Assembly: GCA_020629155.1 (NCBI GenBank)
Contig: JAHDDW010000003.1
Span: forward strand, 124,001 to 188,000
Reading direction: 5' to 3'
Length of the DNA stretch: 64,000 bases
From: Acidimicrobiales bacterium
GTDB lineage: Bacteria; Actinomycetota; Acidimicrobiia; Acidimicrobiales; SZUA-35
Shown piece after piece: positions 18,735-27,417 of this stretch; the first letter of the stretch is position 1, and each line of letters starts with the position of its first letter. A model generated the notes under the pieces. That model saw only the letters and a list, made by a program, of their open reading frames with translations, was not told where the DNA came from and ran no database searches. The translations under genes were made by a program, and so were the position numbers.

Positions 18735-18935
18735 ATGGAAGTCATATTACGATATTTCGATGGTCGTCCTAACTGGAAAATAACTCTCGATCACCTCAAC
18801 AAAATTGCTGAAGAAATCCCTAATATGCATATCAGCAAGCATCGTGTCGAAACACCGGAAGATGCTGGGAGAATAAGAATAGCTTTCCATGGCTCACTGA
18901 CAATAGACCAGCTAAGAGAAATCCTCTCTAAGTAA
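18735..18935 (+). CDS. Small thioredoxin-like protein lacking the usual Cys (DGRPNW)
   Basis: MEVILRYFDGRPNWKITLDHL resembles small proteins with xYFDGCPNW N-termini. Confidence 0.65.
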   Translation: MEVILRYFDGRPNWKITLDHLNKIAEEIPNMHISKHRVETPEDAGRIRIAFHGSLTIDQLREILSK

Positions 18936-18998
18936 ACTTATTTTAGAATGATGGATTACTGTTTATCGATCAGGACAGCCGGGCACCTGATTCAGTTG

Positions 18999-21140
18999 TT
19001 ACACCTTGAAGTTCCGCAGTCGCAGACTGTTTGACACTACAAATAGTGATGAAAGGCTCATCGCCGCTGAAGCGATCATCGGATTGAGAACCCCAAACGC
19101 TGCTAGTGGTATAGCTGCAGCATTGTATACAAACGCCCAGAAAAGATTACCTTTAATTATCGAAAGCGTACGGCGTGCTAGTTTGATTGCTGTTGCTACT
19201 GCTTTTAAGTCACCACTAACTATGGTTAAGTCTGAGGCTTCTATTGCCACATCTGTACCTGTGCCTACAGCAATTCCTAAATCAGCTTGAGCGAGGGCGG
19301 GTGCATCGTTTATGCCATCGCCGACCATTGCGACGCGGTGGCCTTCTTGTTGTAGCTGTTTAATGATCGCTGCTTTGTCTTCTGGTAGAACTTCAGCAAT
19401 TATGTGGTCGACGCCAACTGTAGTTCCGACTGTTTCGGCTGTTTGTTGATTATCGCCGGTAAGTAACGTCACTTCTAGTTCCTGGGATTGGAGGGCGGCT
19501 ATTGCCTCAGTGGATGTGGGCTTTATGGTGTCGGTTATTACTAGTCCTATTTCGGCTTGCTGATTGAGACCTGCGAATACGACTGTTGAGCCTGCTGCCT
19601 CAGCTTTTGAAGCAGCATCCTCTAAACCTTCTACCATGCTTTCAAAAAGTGTCCTCTTGCCGACACTAATATTCTGATCATCGACCTTACCGACGACTCC
19701 CGAGCCTGGCACATTTTTGAAATCGGTAACTTTACCGTGCTTGTCTGCTGCGTTACTGATTGCTTTTGCTATGGGGTGTTCAGATTTTGATTCGAGGGAA
19801 GCTGCCAAATAAAGCAACCGCTGCGAATCATTACTTGGAGCGATAACATCGGCCAGCTCCATGCGCCCTTGTGTGATTGTTCCAGTTTTGTCTAACACAA
19901 CAGCATTAACGGCTCTTGTGTCTTCCAAGACCTCACCGCCTTTGATAATGATGCCCAGTTGAGCGCCTCGACCTGTACCTACCATAATGCCGAGAGGTGT
20001 TGCTAAACCAAGAGCACACGGACACGAAATAATCAACACAGCCACAGCAGCAGTAAACGCCCTGTTCACATCACCAGTTAAAAGAAGCCAAATCGCCAAA
20101 GTAACCGCCGATATAACGATAGCGACGGGAACAAACACTGAGGAAACTTTGTCAGCTAAACGCTGAACATGTGCTTTACTCCCTTGCGCTTGCTCAACAA
20201 GTTTTATTATTTGTGCCAGCATTGTTTCGCCACCAACTTTGGTAGCTTTGACGACAATAGAACCATTAGCGTTAATAGTTGCACCAATTACCTCATCCCC
20301 AACTCCGACTTCGATAGGAACAGGCTCGCCGGTTACCATTGAAGCGTCAACACTGGAATGACCTTCAACCACGATCCCGTCGGTCGCTATTTTTTGTCCG
20401 GGCTGAACAACGAACTGCATCCCAACAGCAAGATTATCTAACTCAACTTCTGTACCATCAGTTAGCGTTACCGTCTTGACACTAAGATCGGCTAATGCAC
20501 GAATAGCGTCACCAGAACGTCTAGTAGCCCTGACTTCGAACCACTTACCTAACAGAATTAATGTAACGATTACAGCGCCTGTCTCAAAATATATGTGACC
20601 ACTGTCAATACCTGCGACCAGTACTACAGCCGACCAAAGCCAAGCTGCTACAGTGCCCATGGAAACTAAAGTGTCCATAGTGGTGGAGCCGTGGCGCAAA
20701 TTAGTTAGTGTCGCCCTGTGAAATACCCAACCCGACCAAAAAATAACTGGCGTAGCCAAAACAGCTACAACCCACTCATAGCCATCAAACTGCAACGGCG
20801 AAGCCATCGAAAGTAATAGAGTAGGTACAGTCAGAAGAGCGGCGACAATAACCTTGAGCTGTAGTTCTTTTTCCCAGCTCTCATCACCACCAATATGATG
20901 ATTATGATCATGGCCGCTTTCGTTGGGTTTAACCTTATAACCCAAACTTGTTATCGCAGAACGAAGATCCTCTTCAGATGAAGACTCTGTATGCTCAACC
21001 GTGGCAATTCCAGTAGCAAAATTAACACTGGCAGACTCAACCCCATCCACCTCAGAAAGATTGCGCTCAACCTTGCTAGCACACGAAACACAAGTCATAC
21101 CATCAACACTTATATCAGATTTTAATAAATCAGAAGCCAT
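18999..21140 (-). CDS. copA: Cu(I)-translocating P1B-type ATPase
   Basis: N-terminal HMA GMTCVSC; CPC motif in [19 protein letters not shown]7 FVYN and TM8 MSLSS motifs. Confidence 0.96.
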   Translation of the reverse strand: MASDLLKSDISVDGMTCVSCASKVERNLSEVDGVESASVNFATGIATVEHTESSSEEDLRSAITSLGYKVKPNESGHDHNHHIGGDESWEKELQLKVIVAALLTVPTLLLSMASPLQFDGYEWVVAVLATPVIFWSGWVFHRATLTNLRHGSTTMDTLVSMGTVAAWLWSAVVLVAGIDSGHIYFETGAVIVTLILLGKWFEVRATRRSGDAIRALADLSVKTVTLTDGTEVELDNLAVGMQFVVQPGQKIATDGIVVEGHSSVDASMVTGEPVPIEVGVGDEVIGATINANGSIVVKATKVGGETMLAQIIKLVEQAQGSKAHVQRLADKVSSVFVPVAIVISAVTLAIWLLLTGDVNRAFTAAVAVLIISCPCALGLATPLGIMVGTGRGAQLGIIIKGGEVLEDTRAVNAVVLDKTGTITQGRMELADVIAPSNDSQRLLYLAASLESKSEHPIAKAISNAADKHGKVTDFKNVPGSGVVGKVDDQNISVGKRTLFESMVEGLEDAASKAEAAGSTVVFAGLNQQAEIGLVITDTIKPTSTEAIAALQSQELEVTLLTGDNQQTAETVGTTVGVDHIIAEVLPEDKAAIIKQLQQEGHRVAMVGDGINDAPALAQADLGIAVGTGTDVAIEASDLTIVSGDLKAVATAIKLARRTLSIIKGNLFWAFVYNAAAIPLAAFGVLNPMIASAAMSLSSLFVVSNSLRLRNFKV

Positions 21141-21146
21141 ACTATG

Positions 21147-21177
21147 ATCGTAAACCTTCCAGCTGGTAGAATGTCAA
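21147..21177 (-). promoter_or_regulatory. MerR/CueR-type promoter of copA
   Basis: Reverse complement TTGACA-19 bp (TTCTACCAGCTGGAAGGTT)-TACGAT; ATG 6 nt after the -10. Confidence 0.8.
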
Positions 21178-21214
21178 GAGCTAAATAATGTTAAATAGCT
21201 GCCGATAAGAAACA

Positions 21215-22087
21215 ATGTCAATAGATGATTTTGAAGATATCGAAAACTGGAGCGGAGCGCAAAAAATCCAAGCATCCGATCAAACAACGACGACTCCCGA
21301 AGATACTGAGACTACTAATGATGCTTCTAAGAACAAATATGTATATCCACTGATAGGGGTTTTGCTTGTAGCCGCTTTACTTGGAGGCTTCGTCTTCGCC
21401 CAAACTCAGAATGACAATACTGAAACAGCGGCGCAGGAAACCAATAGTACAGCTAGTGAATCTACAGCAAGCTCCGTGGCAACTACAACTACCACAGCAG
21501 CGACAACTGCTAGCCAAGCAGAAGAAACTACACCAGACTATTCCCAGAACCCCAGCAGAAATCCAACGAATGATGGAGAAATTGTAGTCACATACGCTGA
21601 CAACCAAGCTTATATCCGAGGCACAACCCACAATGACGGTCAGGTCTTTACAGGCCACATGTGTTTAGGCGAAAAGTTTGGCTTCGAAGTTCGAGACCAA
21701 CTTATCGTCAATGATTCTGCACCCGAACCGAATTCAATAACAATTCGTAACGAAGGCTACCTATTCAACTCAGACTCAGCCGAATTAAAACCAGACCAAA
21801 CAAAGATTTTGGACGCTCTCGCAAACGCATCACAAAACCAAAACTTTCAGATAGAACTCGTAGGTCAAGCAAAAGTCGCAGGATCAAGATCCTATAATCA
21901 CAGTCTCGCCCATGACCGAGCAGAAGCCGTAAAAAGTTATCTAGCAAACCTTGGAGTGCAAAGTTCCACGATCAAAATTATAGGGCTTGGCGAAGAAACA
22001 GATGCAGCGAATTCAGAACCAGGCGGAAACGTCGAAATAAGGCTAACAGGATTCGACACCAACGTATCCAACTCAAATTGTGGCTGA
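21215..22087 (+). CDS. Membrane-anchored OmpA-like domain protein
   Basis: One TM, Thr/Ala-rich linker, then YLFNSDSAELKPDQTKILDALANASQ...AHDRAEAVKSYLANLGVQSSTIKIIGLGEE. Confidence 0.82.
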   Translation: MSIDDFEDIENWSGAQKIQASDQTTTTPEDTETTNDASKNKYVYPLIGVLLVAALLGGFVFAQTQNDNTETAAQETNSTASESTASSVATTTTTAATTASQAEETTPDYSQNPSRNPTNDGEIVVTYADNQAYIRGTTHNDGQVFTGHMCLGEKFGFEVRDQLIVNDSAPEPNSITIRNEGYLFNSDSAELKPDQTKILDALANASQNQNFQIELVGQAKVAGSRSYNHSLAHDRAEAVKSYLANLGVQSSTIKIIGLGEETDAANSEPGGNVEIRLTGFDTNVSNSNCG

Positions 22088-22120
22088 CTTGTAGATCTCA
22101 AACTGCCTGTTTGGTTGCTG

Positions 22121-22633
22121 CTATTGATCGTCGTTGTCTACCCCTGAAGTAGTTTCACCGTTGGCGGCTTCCCAGTCTTCTAACCCGCGGATGTTGACCA
22201 GATTGGTGTATCCGGCTTCTTGCATAATCTTTATGGCTTGGCCAGATCGGTTACCTGTGCGGCAGTAAACATAAATTTCAGCATCTTTATCTATATCGGG
22301 CAGTTGGCCTTGTTTGAGTTGTTCTTCTAAACCCCAGTGAACGGCACCAGTGGCGTGGGACTCGTTCCACTCTTCATCAGTACGAACATCCAAAACAAAC
22401 ACGTCATCTAAAGATTGACGTTCCATGGCTTTGGCAATTTCCGCGTCCAAGTCTTCTGGAATGGCAGACATATCCTCAACAGAGTCCAACGCTTCACTAG
22501 GCTTTGAGCTATCTGTTTCTGCTGGGGTGGAGTCCGTCGGTTGAGATGAGGTCAACTCCGAAGAACAGGCCGATACTGCTAATGCCATGGCTAGTAGACC
22601 TGCTGATAGTTGTGTAATTGTTTTTCGGTTCAT
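22121..22633 (-). CDS. Rhodanese-domain lipoprotein
   Basis: MALAVSACSS lipobox; FVLDVRTDEEWNESHATGAVHWG...IYVYCRTGNRSGQAIKIMQEAGYTNLVNIRGLEDW. Confidence 0.92.
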   Translation of the reverse strand: MNRKTITQLSAGLLAMALAVSACSSELTSSQPTDSTPAETDSSKPSEALDSVEDMSAIPEDLDAEIAKAMERQSLDDVFVLDVRTDEEWNESHATGAVHWGLEEQLKQGQLPDIDKDAEIYVYCRTGNRSGQAIKIMQEAGYTNLVNIRGLEDWEAANGETTSGVDNDDQ

Positions 22634-22693
22634 TCAAAATCAACTCCGTGTGGTTATAGATATTTTCTTAGTTTACGATATTCATATTCGGTT

Positions 22694-22997
22694 TTATATG
22701 ACATCAAAAGTAGTCAACATTCCAGCTTCGGCGTGTTCTTGTATGTGGCAATGCAACGCCCATTCACCTCTGTCTAAAGGTACTAGCCCAATTTCGATTG
22801 TTTCACCATACCTCAGTACCAGTTGAAGAAATAGATTTGATCGTTGTTGGCTTTGCAGCTAAATCGAACTCGACCAAAAACCCTGAAGTGTCTGTCTGCT
22901 CGGGATAAGCCTGCCCAAACTCCGCCGCTAATGCTTCTGAATTCGATTCAGCACTCGACTTAACACTTTGACCAATTTTTCTTAAGTTAACAGTCAC
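22694..22997 (-). pseudogene. Internally deleted, frameshifted multicopper oxidase remnant
   Basis: N-terminal piece MTVNLRKIG...GFLVEFDLAAKPTTIKSISSTGTEVW* abuts C-terminal piece RYGETIEIGLVPLDRGEWALHCHIQEHAEAGMLTTFDVI* (HCHIxEHxxxGM copper motif) in a different frame. Confidence 0.75.
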
Positions 22998-23004
22998 TGC
23001 GTTG

Positions 23005-23036
23005 ATAATAGATGTTCCAGTAGACTGGAAGGTCAA
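23005..23036 (-). promoter_or_regulatory. MerR/CueR-type promoter upstream of multicopper oxidase remnant
   Basis: Reverse complement TTGACC-20 bp (TTCCAGTCTACTGGAACATC)-TATTAT; GTG 7 nt after the -10. Confidence 0.75.
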
Positions 23037-23251
23037 CCCTAGGCATCAGATTTATAGTTTTTGTGGATTTTGGGGTTTAGATTTAGGGTCTTTTGTCTCT
23101 AACACTTTGAGTCAGTCCAGACACAGATTGGAGCCAGAGGCGACTTCTGAAAGGAGTGGGAAGGATGTTTATAGCTTCGCTGCTGCTCGATGCCCATGAG
23201 AAGAAAACCGGAACAGTTGAAGAGTCGAGCTGTTCAAGTTGTTGCGACCAG

Positions 23252-23646
23252 TCAAATTCGGAAATCAGGTTTGTCAGAGGTTGTTGATATGTACTCCAGC
23301 TGTGAAGAGCCGCCTGTCTTTTCTGTGCAGAGGAAGGCAAAAGAATTTTGGAAGCTTTCTAAAGAATGACCGCGAGTCTCTTTGCGTTTCTCCATCTCAG
23401 CTTTAGATTTAGAAGTTTCAATTTTGATATCGATCTTAAGATCGTCAAAAATATTTCTCGTTCATTCAGGTCATAAAGTTCACCTAAACGTTTAACTTGT
23501 CTCTGGCGTTTCTTCACGCTTTTCAAAAACTGTACGATTGGGAAGCTCTGTCGAACCCTATTTGTGCCACATGCAAATAAGCTGAAAGTAAATCTACATA
23601 CTTGATCATCGACAGATAAGGGCGGAAGTGTTGCCTCTTCGCAAGG
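23252..23646 (-). pseudogene. Possible frameshifted ORF
   Basis: Two adjacent open frames joined across a T5 run (GAAATATTTTTGACG): PCEEATLPPLSVDDQVCRFTFSLFACGTNRVRQSFPIVQFLKSVKKRQRQVKRLGELYDLNEREI / FDDLKIDIKIETSKSKAEMEKRKETRGHS... Confidence 0.35.
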
Positions 23647-23784
23647 TCATTGCAGGCCCCATAAAAATATTTTAACAGATAGTGCTAGATTTTTGTGGTT
23701 ATTTCTGGCGCTCAGCGGCACTTATTATTTGTGCTGGCGGAGTGTCACAATGCCACAAAACCCTCTTTTCGGTATGGTTTTGGG

Positions 23785-23871
23785 TGGTGCCCGGGGAGGG
23801 ACTTGAACCCTCACGCCCCGAAGGGCAACGGATTTTGAATCCGTCGCGTCTGCCAATTCCGCCACCCGGGC
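23785..23871 (-). tRNA. tRNA-Leu (CAA)
   Basis: GCCCGGGTGGCGGAATTGGCAGACGCGACGGATTCAAAATCCGTTGCCCTTCGGGGCGTGAGGGTTCAAGTCCCTCCCCGGGCACCA; class II variable arm, CAA anticodon, encoded CCA. Confidence 0.97.
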
Positions 23872-24029
23872 AGGGTAACACTTAGTAGGCGAATCACATG
23901 ATAGCACAACTGCTAAACAATTAATCATTTAAACACTAAGCTCTCGCTTATTTTTGAAATGATTCTGCCAATTAAACCCTATAGCTTTACTGTACGATAG
24001 AAGAACCAAACATATAGCGGGGATGAGTT

Positions 24030-25046
24030 ATGAAAAACAAACTACTTATTGCTCTGCCAGTAGTGCTTTTTATTCTGGCTACAGGCGTTACTTTCCAGTT
24101 ACTTCGCTCAGATGAAGGCGTCACCAATACTGCCACCTCGACTGCGGACCTTTCGCAAACAGTTTCTAGAGCAACTACCTTGGCACTATCTCGTCCAACA
24201 ACAATAGTGCCTTCGCAATCTGACAATTCGACTCAGCCAGCACCATCGTCAACTGAAAGTTTGCCTGCTATAACCCTGGCCAGCCAACCATCTACAGAGC
24301 CGTTACACATTGCTGTGGCTGGAGACGTCGGAACAGGCGATTTCAAAGAATATGCGACATCAGCGGCTATGGACGTTTTAGATGAACAAAATAACTTTGC
24401 TGCACTTTTGCTCCTTGGGGATAATGTCTATGAAAACGGAGAACCAGATAAAGTACAGGAGAAAGTTTTTGACCCTTTCAACCCCGTACTAGACAAAGAC
24501 ACAAAATTATATGCCGTACTCGGCAATCATGACGTACGTAACGGAAACGGTCCTGCACACGCCAAAGCATTAGGGATGCCTAACCGCTGGTATTCAAAGC
24601 AGCTCAATGCCGATACGACGCTGATAGCGCTAGATTCAACCGATCCAGGCAACGCCGAACAGCTACAATGGCTTGATGCCACGCTTGCCGAGACGCAAAC
24701 TAGATGGACAATAGCCATATTCCATCATCCTGCTTTCTCTGCTGGCTATCATGGTAATGAACCAGGCGTGCAACAACATTTTGTGCCGCTGTTCAAAAAA
24801 CACCAAGTTGATCTTGTCCTGACTGGACATGACCATGATTATCAACGAAATAAACCACAAGACGGCACCCTTTATATCGTCACTGGTGCCGCTGCAAAAC
24901 TGCGAGATGTAGGCCGAAAAGACTTCACCGAAGTCGCTTTCTCTGTCCATAGTTTCGTCACTCTCACGATTTATAACGATCGGATAGAAGGCACGGCGAT
25001 TGACCATAGCGGCCAGACAATCGACACGTTTTCTCTTAATGCCTAA
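24030..25046 (+). CDS. Metallophosphoesterase (calcineurin-like), membrane anchored
   Basis: IAVAGDVGTGD, LLLGDNVYENGE, AVLGNHDVRNG, VLTGHDHDYQR. Confidence 0.92.
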   Translation: MKNKLLIALPVVLFILATGVTFQLLRSDEGVTNTATSTADLSQTVSRATTLALSRPTTIVPSQSDNSTQPAPSSTESLPAITLASQPSTEPLHIAVAGDVGTGDFKEYATSAAMDVLDEQNNFAALLLLGDNVYENGEPDKVQEKVFDPFNPVLDKDTKLYAVLGNHDVRNGNGPAHAKALGMPNRWYSKQLNADTTLIALDSTDPGNAEQLQWLDATLAETQTRWTIAIFHHPAFSAGYHGNEPGVQQHFVPLFKKHQVDLVLTGHDHDYQRNKPQDGTLYIVTGAAAKLRDVGRKDFTEVAFSVHSFVTLTIYNDRIEGTAIDHSGQTIDTFSLNA

Positions 25047-25073
25047 CTACCAGGTAGCAGCACCGTTCAACGC

Positions 25074-25769
25074 TTAGGCATCATCCCAACGGCGATCGGC
25101 GATAAGATAAATCAACGGCAAACTGCACAGTGTTACAGCAAATTTAACAGTCAGGTTAGCAACAAATATTTCTCTAGTTTGCGTCCACGACTCAACAAGC
25201 GGATCACCCAGCAGATAGAAGGGCGAAAACGCTAGTAGAACAAAAATTATATTATCTAGCGGCACGCTCACAGCGTTAGAGACAAGCACACGAGCCCATT
25301 GATATTTTGTTGTCACTTTAGTTACAAACCAATGATAGGTTTCAGTGTCAAGTAGCTCGCTGACAACTTCTGCAACTATCGAGGCGACAACTATGCGCCA
25401 CAAAGGTGAAAACACGGTATTAAATTCGCTGGCACCAAACGCGTTAGGATCATTCTCCACGCTGCTTGCCCAAAGAAAATAAGAGACCATTGCGGCGTTC
25501 ACAACCGCCGCAATCACAATCAGCAGCTGCGTATTGCGTTTCCCCAATGTTTTATGGGCAAGATCTCGAAGCGTAAAGGTAATCGGATAGATGAACGTGC
25601 CCATGTCAACAGCGTTACCTGCGACAACGCCGATCTTCAAGCTTGCAATGTCTGCTATCATCTGCGCAGCAACATAGACTGCCGCTAGGATAACCACCAC
25701 CCTAATTTCTTTACGATAAAGAATATCTAAGGCACTTGAACGGTTTGATACCTTCGTGTCGCTTTTCAC
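25074..25769 (-). CDS. Queuosine precursor transporter family (YhhQ/DUF165)
   Basis: AAQMIADIASLKIGVVAGNAVDMGTFIYPITFTLRDLAHKTLGKRN; GTG start at 25769 preceded by caggagcaaaa SD. Confidence 0.85.
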   Translation of the reverse strand: MKSDTKVSNRSSALDILYRKEIRVVVILAAVYVAAQMIADIASLKIGVVAGNAVDMGTFIYPITFTLRDLAHKTLGKRNTQLLIVIAAVVNAAMVSYFLWASSVENDPNAFGASEFNTVFSPLWRIVVASIVAEVVSELLDTETYHWFVTKVTTKYQWARVLVSNAVSVPLDNIIFVLLAFSPFYLLGDPLVESWTQTREIFVANLTVKFAVTLCSLPLIYLIADRRWDDA

Positions 25770-25960
25770 TTTTGCTCCTGATGTTTTGGTAAGGCGGGAG
25801 GCTTCGACCGCCAAGCAACATCTGCTGCCTTTCTAAATACTACGACACGACAACAAGAAGCCGCAACTATCTGGGAGCTCTTCAACTAGATTGTCACCAT
25901 GGTTAATTCCAAGGGCACGTCAAACTTTAAAGTATTTTACACAAATAGCGCTATCGTTTT

Positions 25961-26074
25961 TGCTCTATCTTGATTCCAGGATAGTCATCTCCCGGGGAAA
26001 CCAGAGATCTTGCCGAGCAAAGACTCCCGCTTACGTGGAAATGACAACCAGAATAGGCTAGAAGTCAACCATCT
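25961..26074 (+). repeat. Dispersed repeat, family B (copy 2)
   Basis: tgctctatcttgattccagg...gtcatctccc...aataggctagaagtcaaccatct matches 1158-1269. Confidence 0.75.
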
Positions 26075-26076
26075 AG

Positions 26077-26757
26077 TTAAGACCCGGCTTGTTCAGAGGC
26101 ACGATCAAATAGGTTTTGCAAACTTGTTTGCAGCGCTTCTGAGTGTGCCTTGATCTGCGATCGTTTTACACGTTGACCCTGAGTACGTACAGGAGGAAAT
26201 AGCGGCTTGCCGATCGTCAAAACTACTTTGCGTGGTCTAATAAAAATTTTGCCTGGAGGTAACGCCCGAGCCGCTCCCCCAATGCCAACAGGCACAATAG
26301 GCACCTGCGCACGACAAGAAAGAAACGCTGCCCCTTCTTTCATCTCAGTGATCTCAGGGCCTTCGAGACGATAACCTTCAGGGAAAATAACAAGGCGCTC
26401 CCCTGCTTCAAGCAAGTCTTGCGCCATGCGCATAGCTTGGCGGTCAGTCATCGAACGTTCGACTGGGAAACTGCCGAGCGCTCGAAGAACCCAGCCGAGT
26501 ATCGGAATGCGAAATACTTTCTCAGCCCCGATGAAACGATAAGGACGCCAGCTTGTTAACGCGGCAAGCGGCGTATCGATATAAGACCTATGCCCACCCA
26601 ACGCTAAAATATACGCACCTTTCTTCGGGACATTATGACGCCCTTCGACACATAAACGCAGCCACACTTTAAGAAATAGAAAAAGCTTAATATAAAGCCC
26701 ATGATAGAAAAATTTTGTCCGCCGTGACATTTCCCACGAATCGTTCATTAAAGCCAC
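26077..26757 (-). CDS. 1-acyl-sn-glycerol-3-phosphate acyltransferase (PlsC-like)
   Basis: GGHRSYIDTPLAAL (HX4D-like), RLVIFPEGYR, VPIVPVGIGG. Confidence 0.9.
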   Translation of the reverse strand: MALMNDSWEMSRRTKFFYHGLYIKLFLFLKVWLRLCVEGRHNVPKKGAYILALGGHRSYIDTPLAALTSWRPYRFIGAEKVFRIPILGWVLRALGSFPVERSMTDRQAMRMAQDLLEAGERLVIFPEGYRLEGPEITEMKEGAAFLSCRAQVPIVPVGIGGAARALPPGKIFIRPRKVVLTIGKPLFPPVRTQGQRVKRSQIKAHSEALQTSLQNLFDRASEQAGS

Positions 26758-27417
26758 CTAAAGCTGAGATGCTGCTTGCGTATAAAGCTCAACAACTTGC
26801 TCAACTACCTGGTCAATGCTTAGGTGCGTTGTGTCAATAATGGTGGCCCCTTCAACAGCAACAAGCGGACTTGCTTTACGCTGTGAATCACGGTCGTCTC
26901 GCTGCACAAGCTCGCTTCGTGTTTCTGAATGGTCACTTGACTGTTCAACAGCACGGCGTTTAGCCCGCTCTTCAACATCAGCAGTCAAAAACACTTTCAC
27001 AATAGCGTCAGGGCAGACAACTGATGCAATATCGCGACCGTCAAGCACACCGCCACCGTTTTTTTGCACCCATAGGCGTTGTCGCTCAACAAGGTATTCG
27101 CGCACCTCTGGGTTGGTTGCGACTTTAGAAGCAGCCTGCGAAATTTTTTCTTCACGAATCAGCTGCGTTGCTTTGACACCATTAACGATGATTTCGCCGT
27201 CAGCAAATTCTATAGAAACCGATGCTACAAGTGCCACAAGCCCATCGGTGTCGTCTAAGGCAACACCTTTTTCATAGGCAGCGAACCCAATCGCACGATA
27301 CATCGCACCAGTGTCTAAATATCGCAGCCCGACAAGCGGAGCGACTAACTTTGAGACGGTTGATTTTCCAGACCCTGTTGGACCGTCAATAGCAATAACA
27401 TTGTGCAACGACATCAA
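26758..27417 (-). CDS. cmk: Cytidylate kinase
   Basis: IAIDGPTGSGKSTVSKLVA, RYLDTGAMYRA, GGVLDGRDIASVVCPDA. Confidence 0.97.
   Translation of the reverse strand: MMSLHNVIAIDGPTGSGKSTVSKLVAPLVGLRYLDTGAMYRAIGFAAYEKGVALDDTDGLVALVASVSIEFADGEIIVNGVKATQLIREEKISQAASKVATNPEVREYLVERQRLWVQKNGGGVLDGRDIASVVCPDAIVKVFLTADVEERAKRRAVEQSSDHSETRSELVQRDDRDSQRKASPLVAVEGATIIDTTHLSIDQVVEQVVELYTQAASQL

Noticed and set aside
22803-23036. 77-aa ORF starting at 23036
   Set aside because: Start lies in the -35 box of a MerR-type promoter; better explained as the N-terminal piece of a deleted multicopper oxidase starting at GTG 22997
11750-23785. Prophage or integrative element
   Set aside because: No integrase, transposase, structural or replication genes recognised and no att-like duplication of the tRNA-Leu 3' end seen
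23699-23928. Short ORFs over 23682-23928 (e.g. MLPCPGGGIGRRDGFKIRCPSG)
   Set aside because: They are translations of the tRNA-Leu gene
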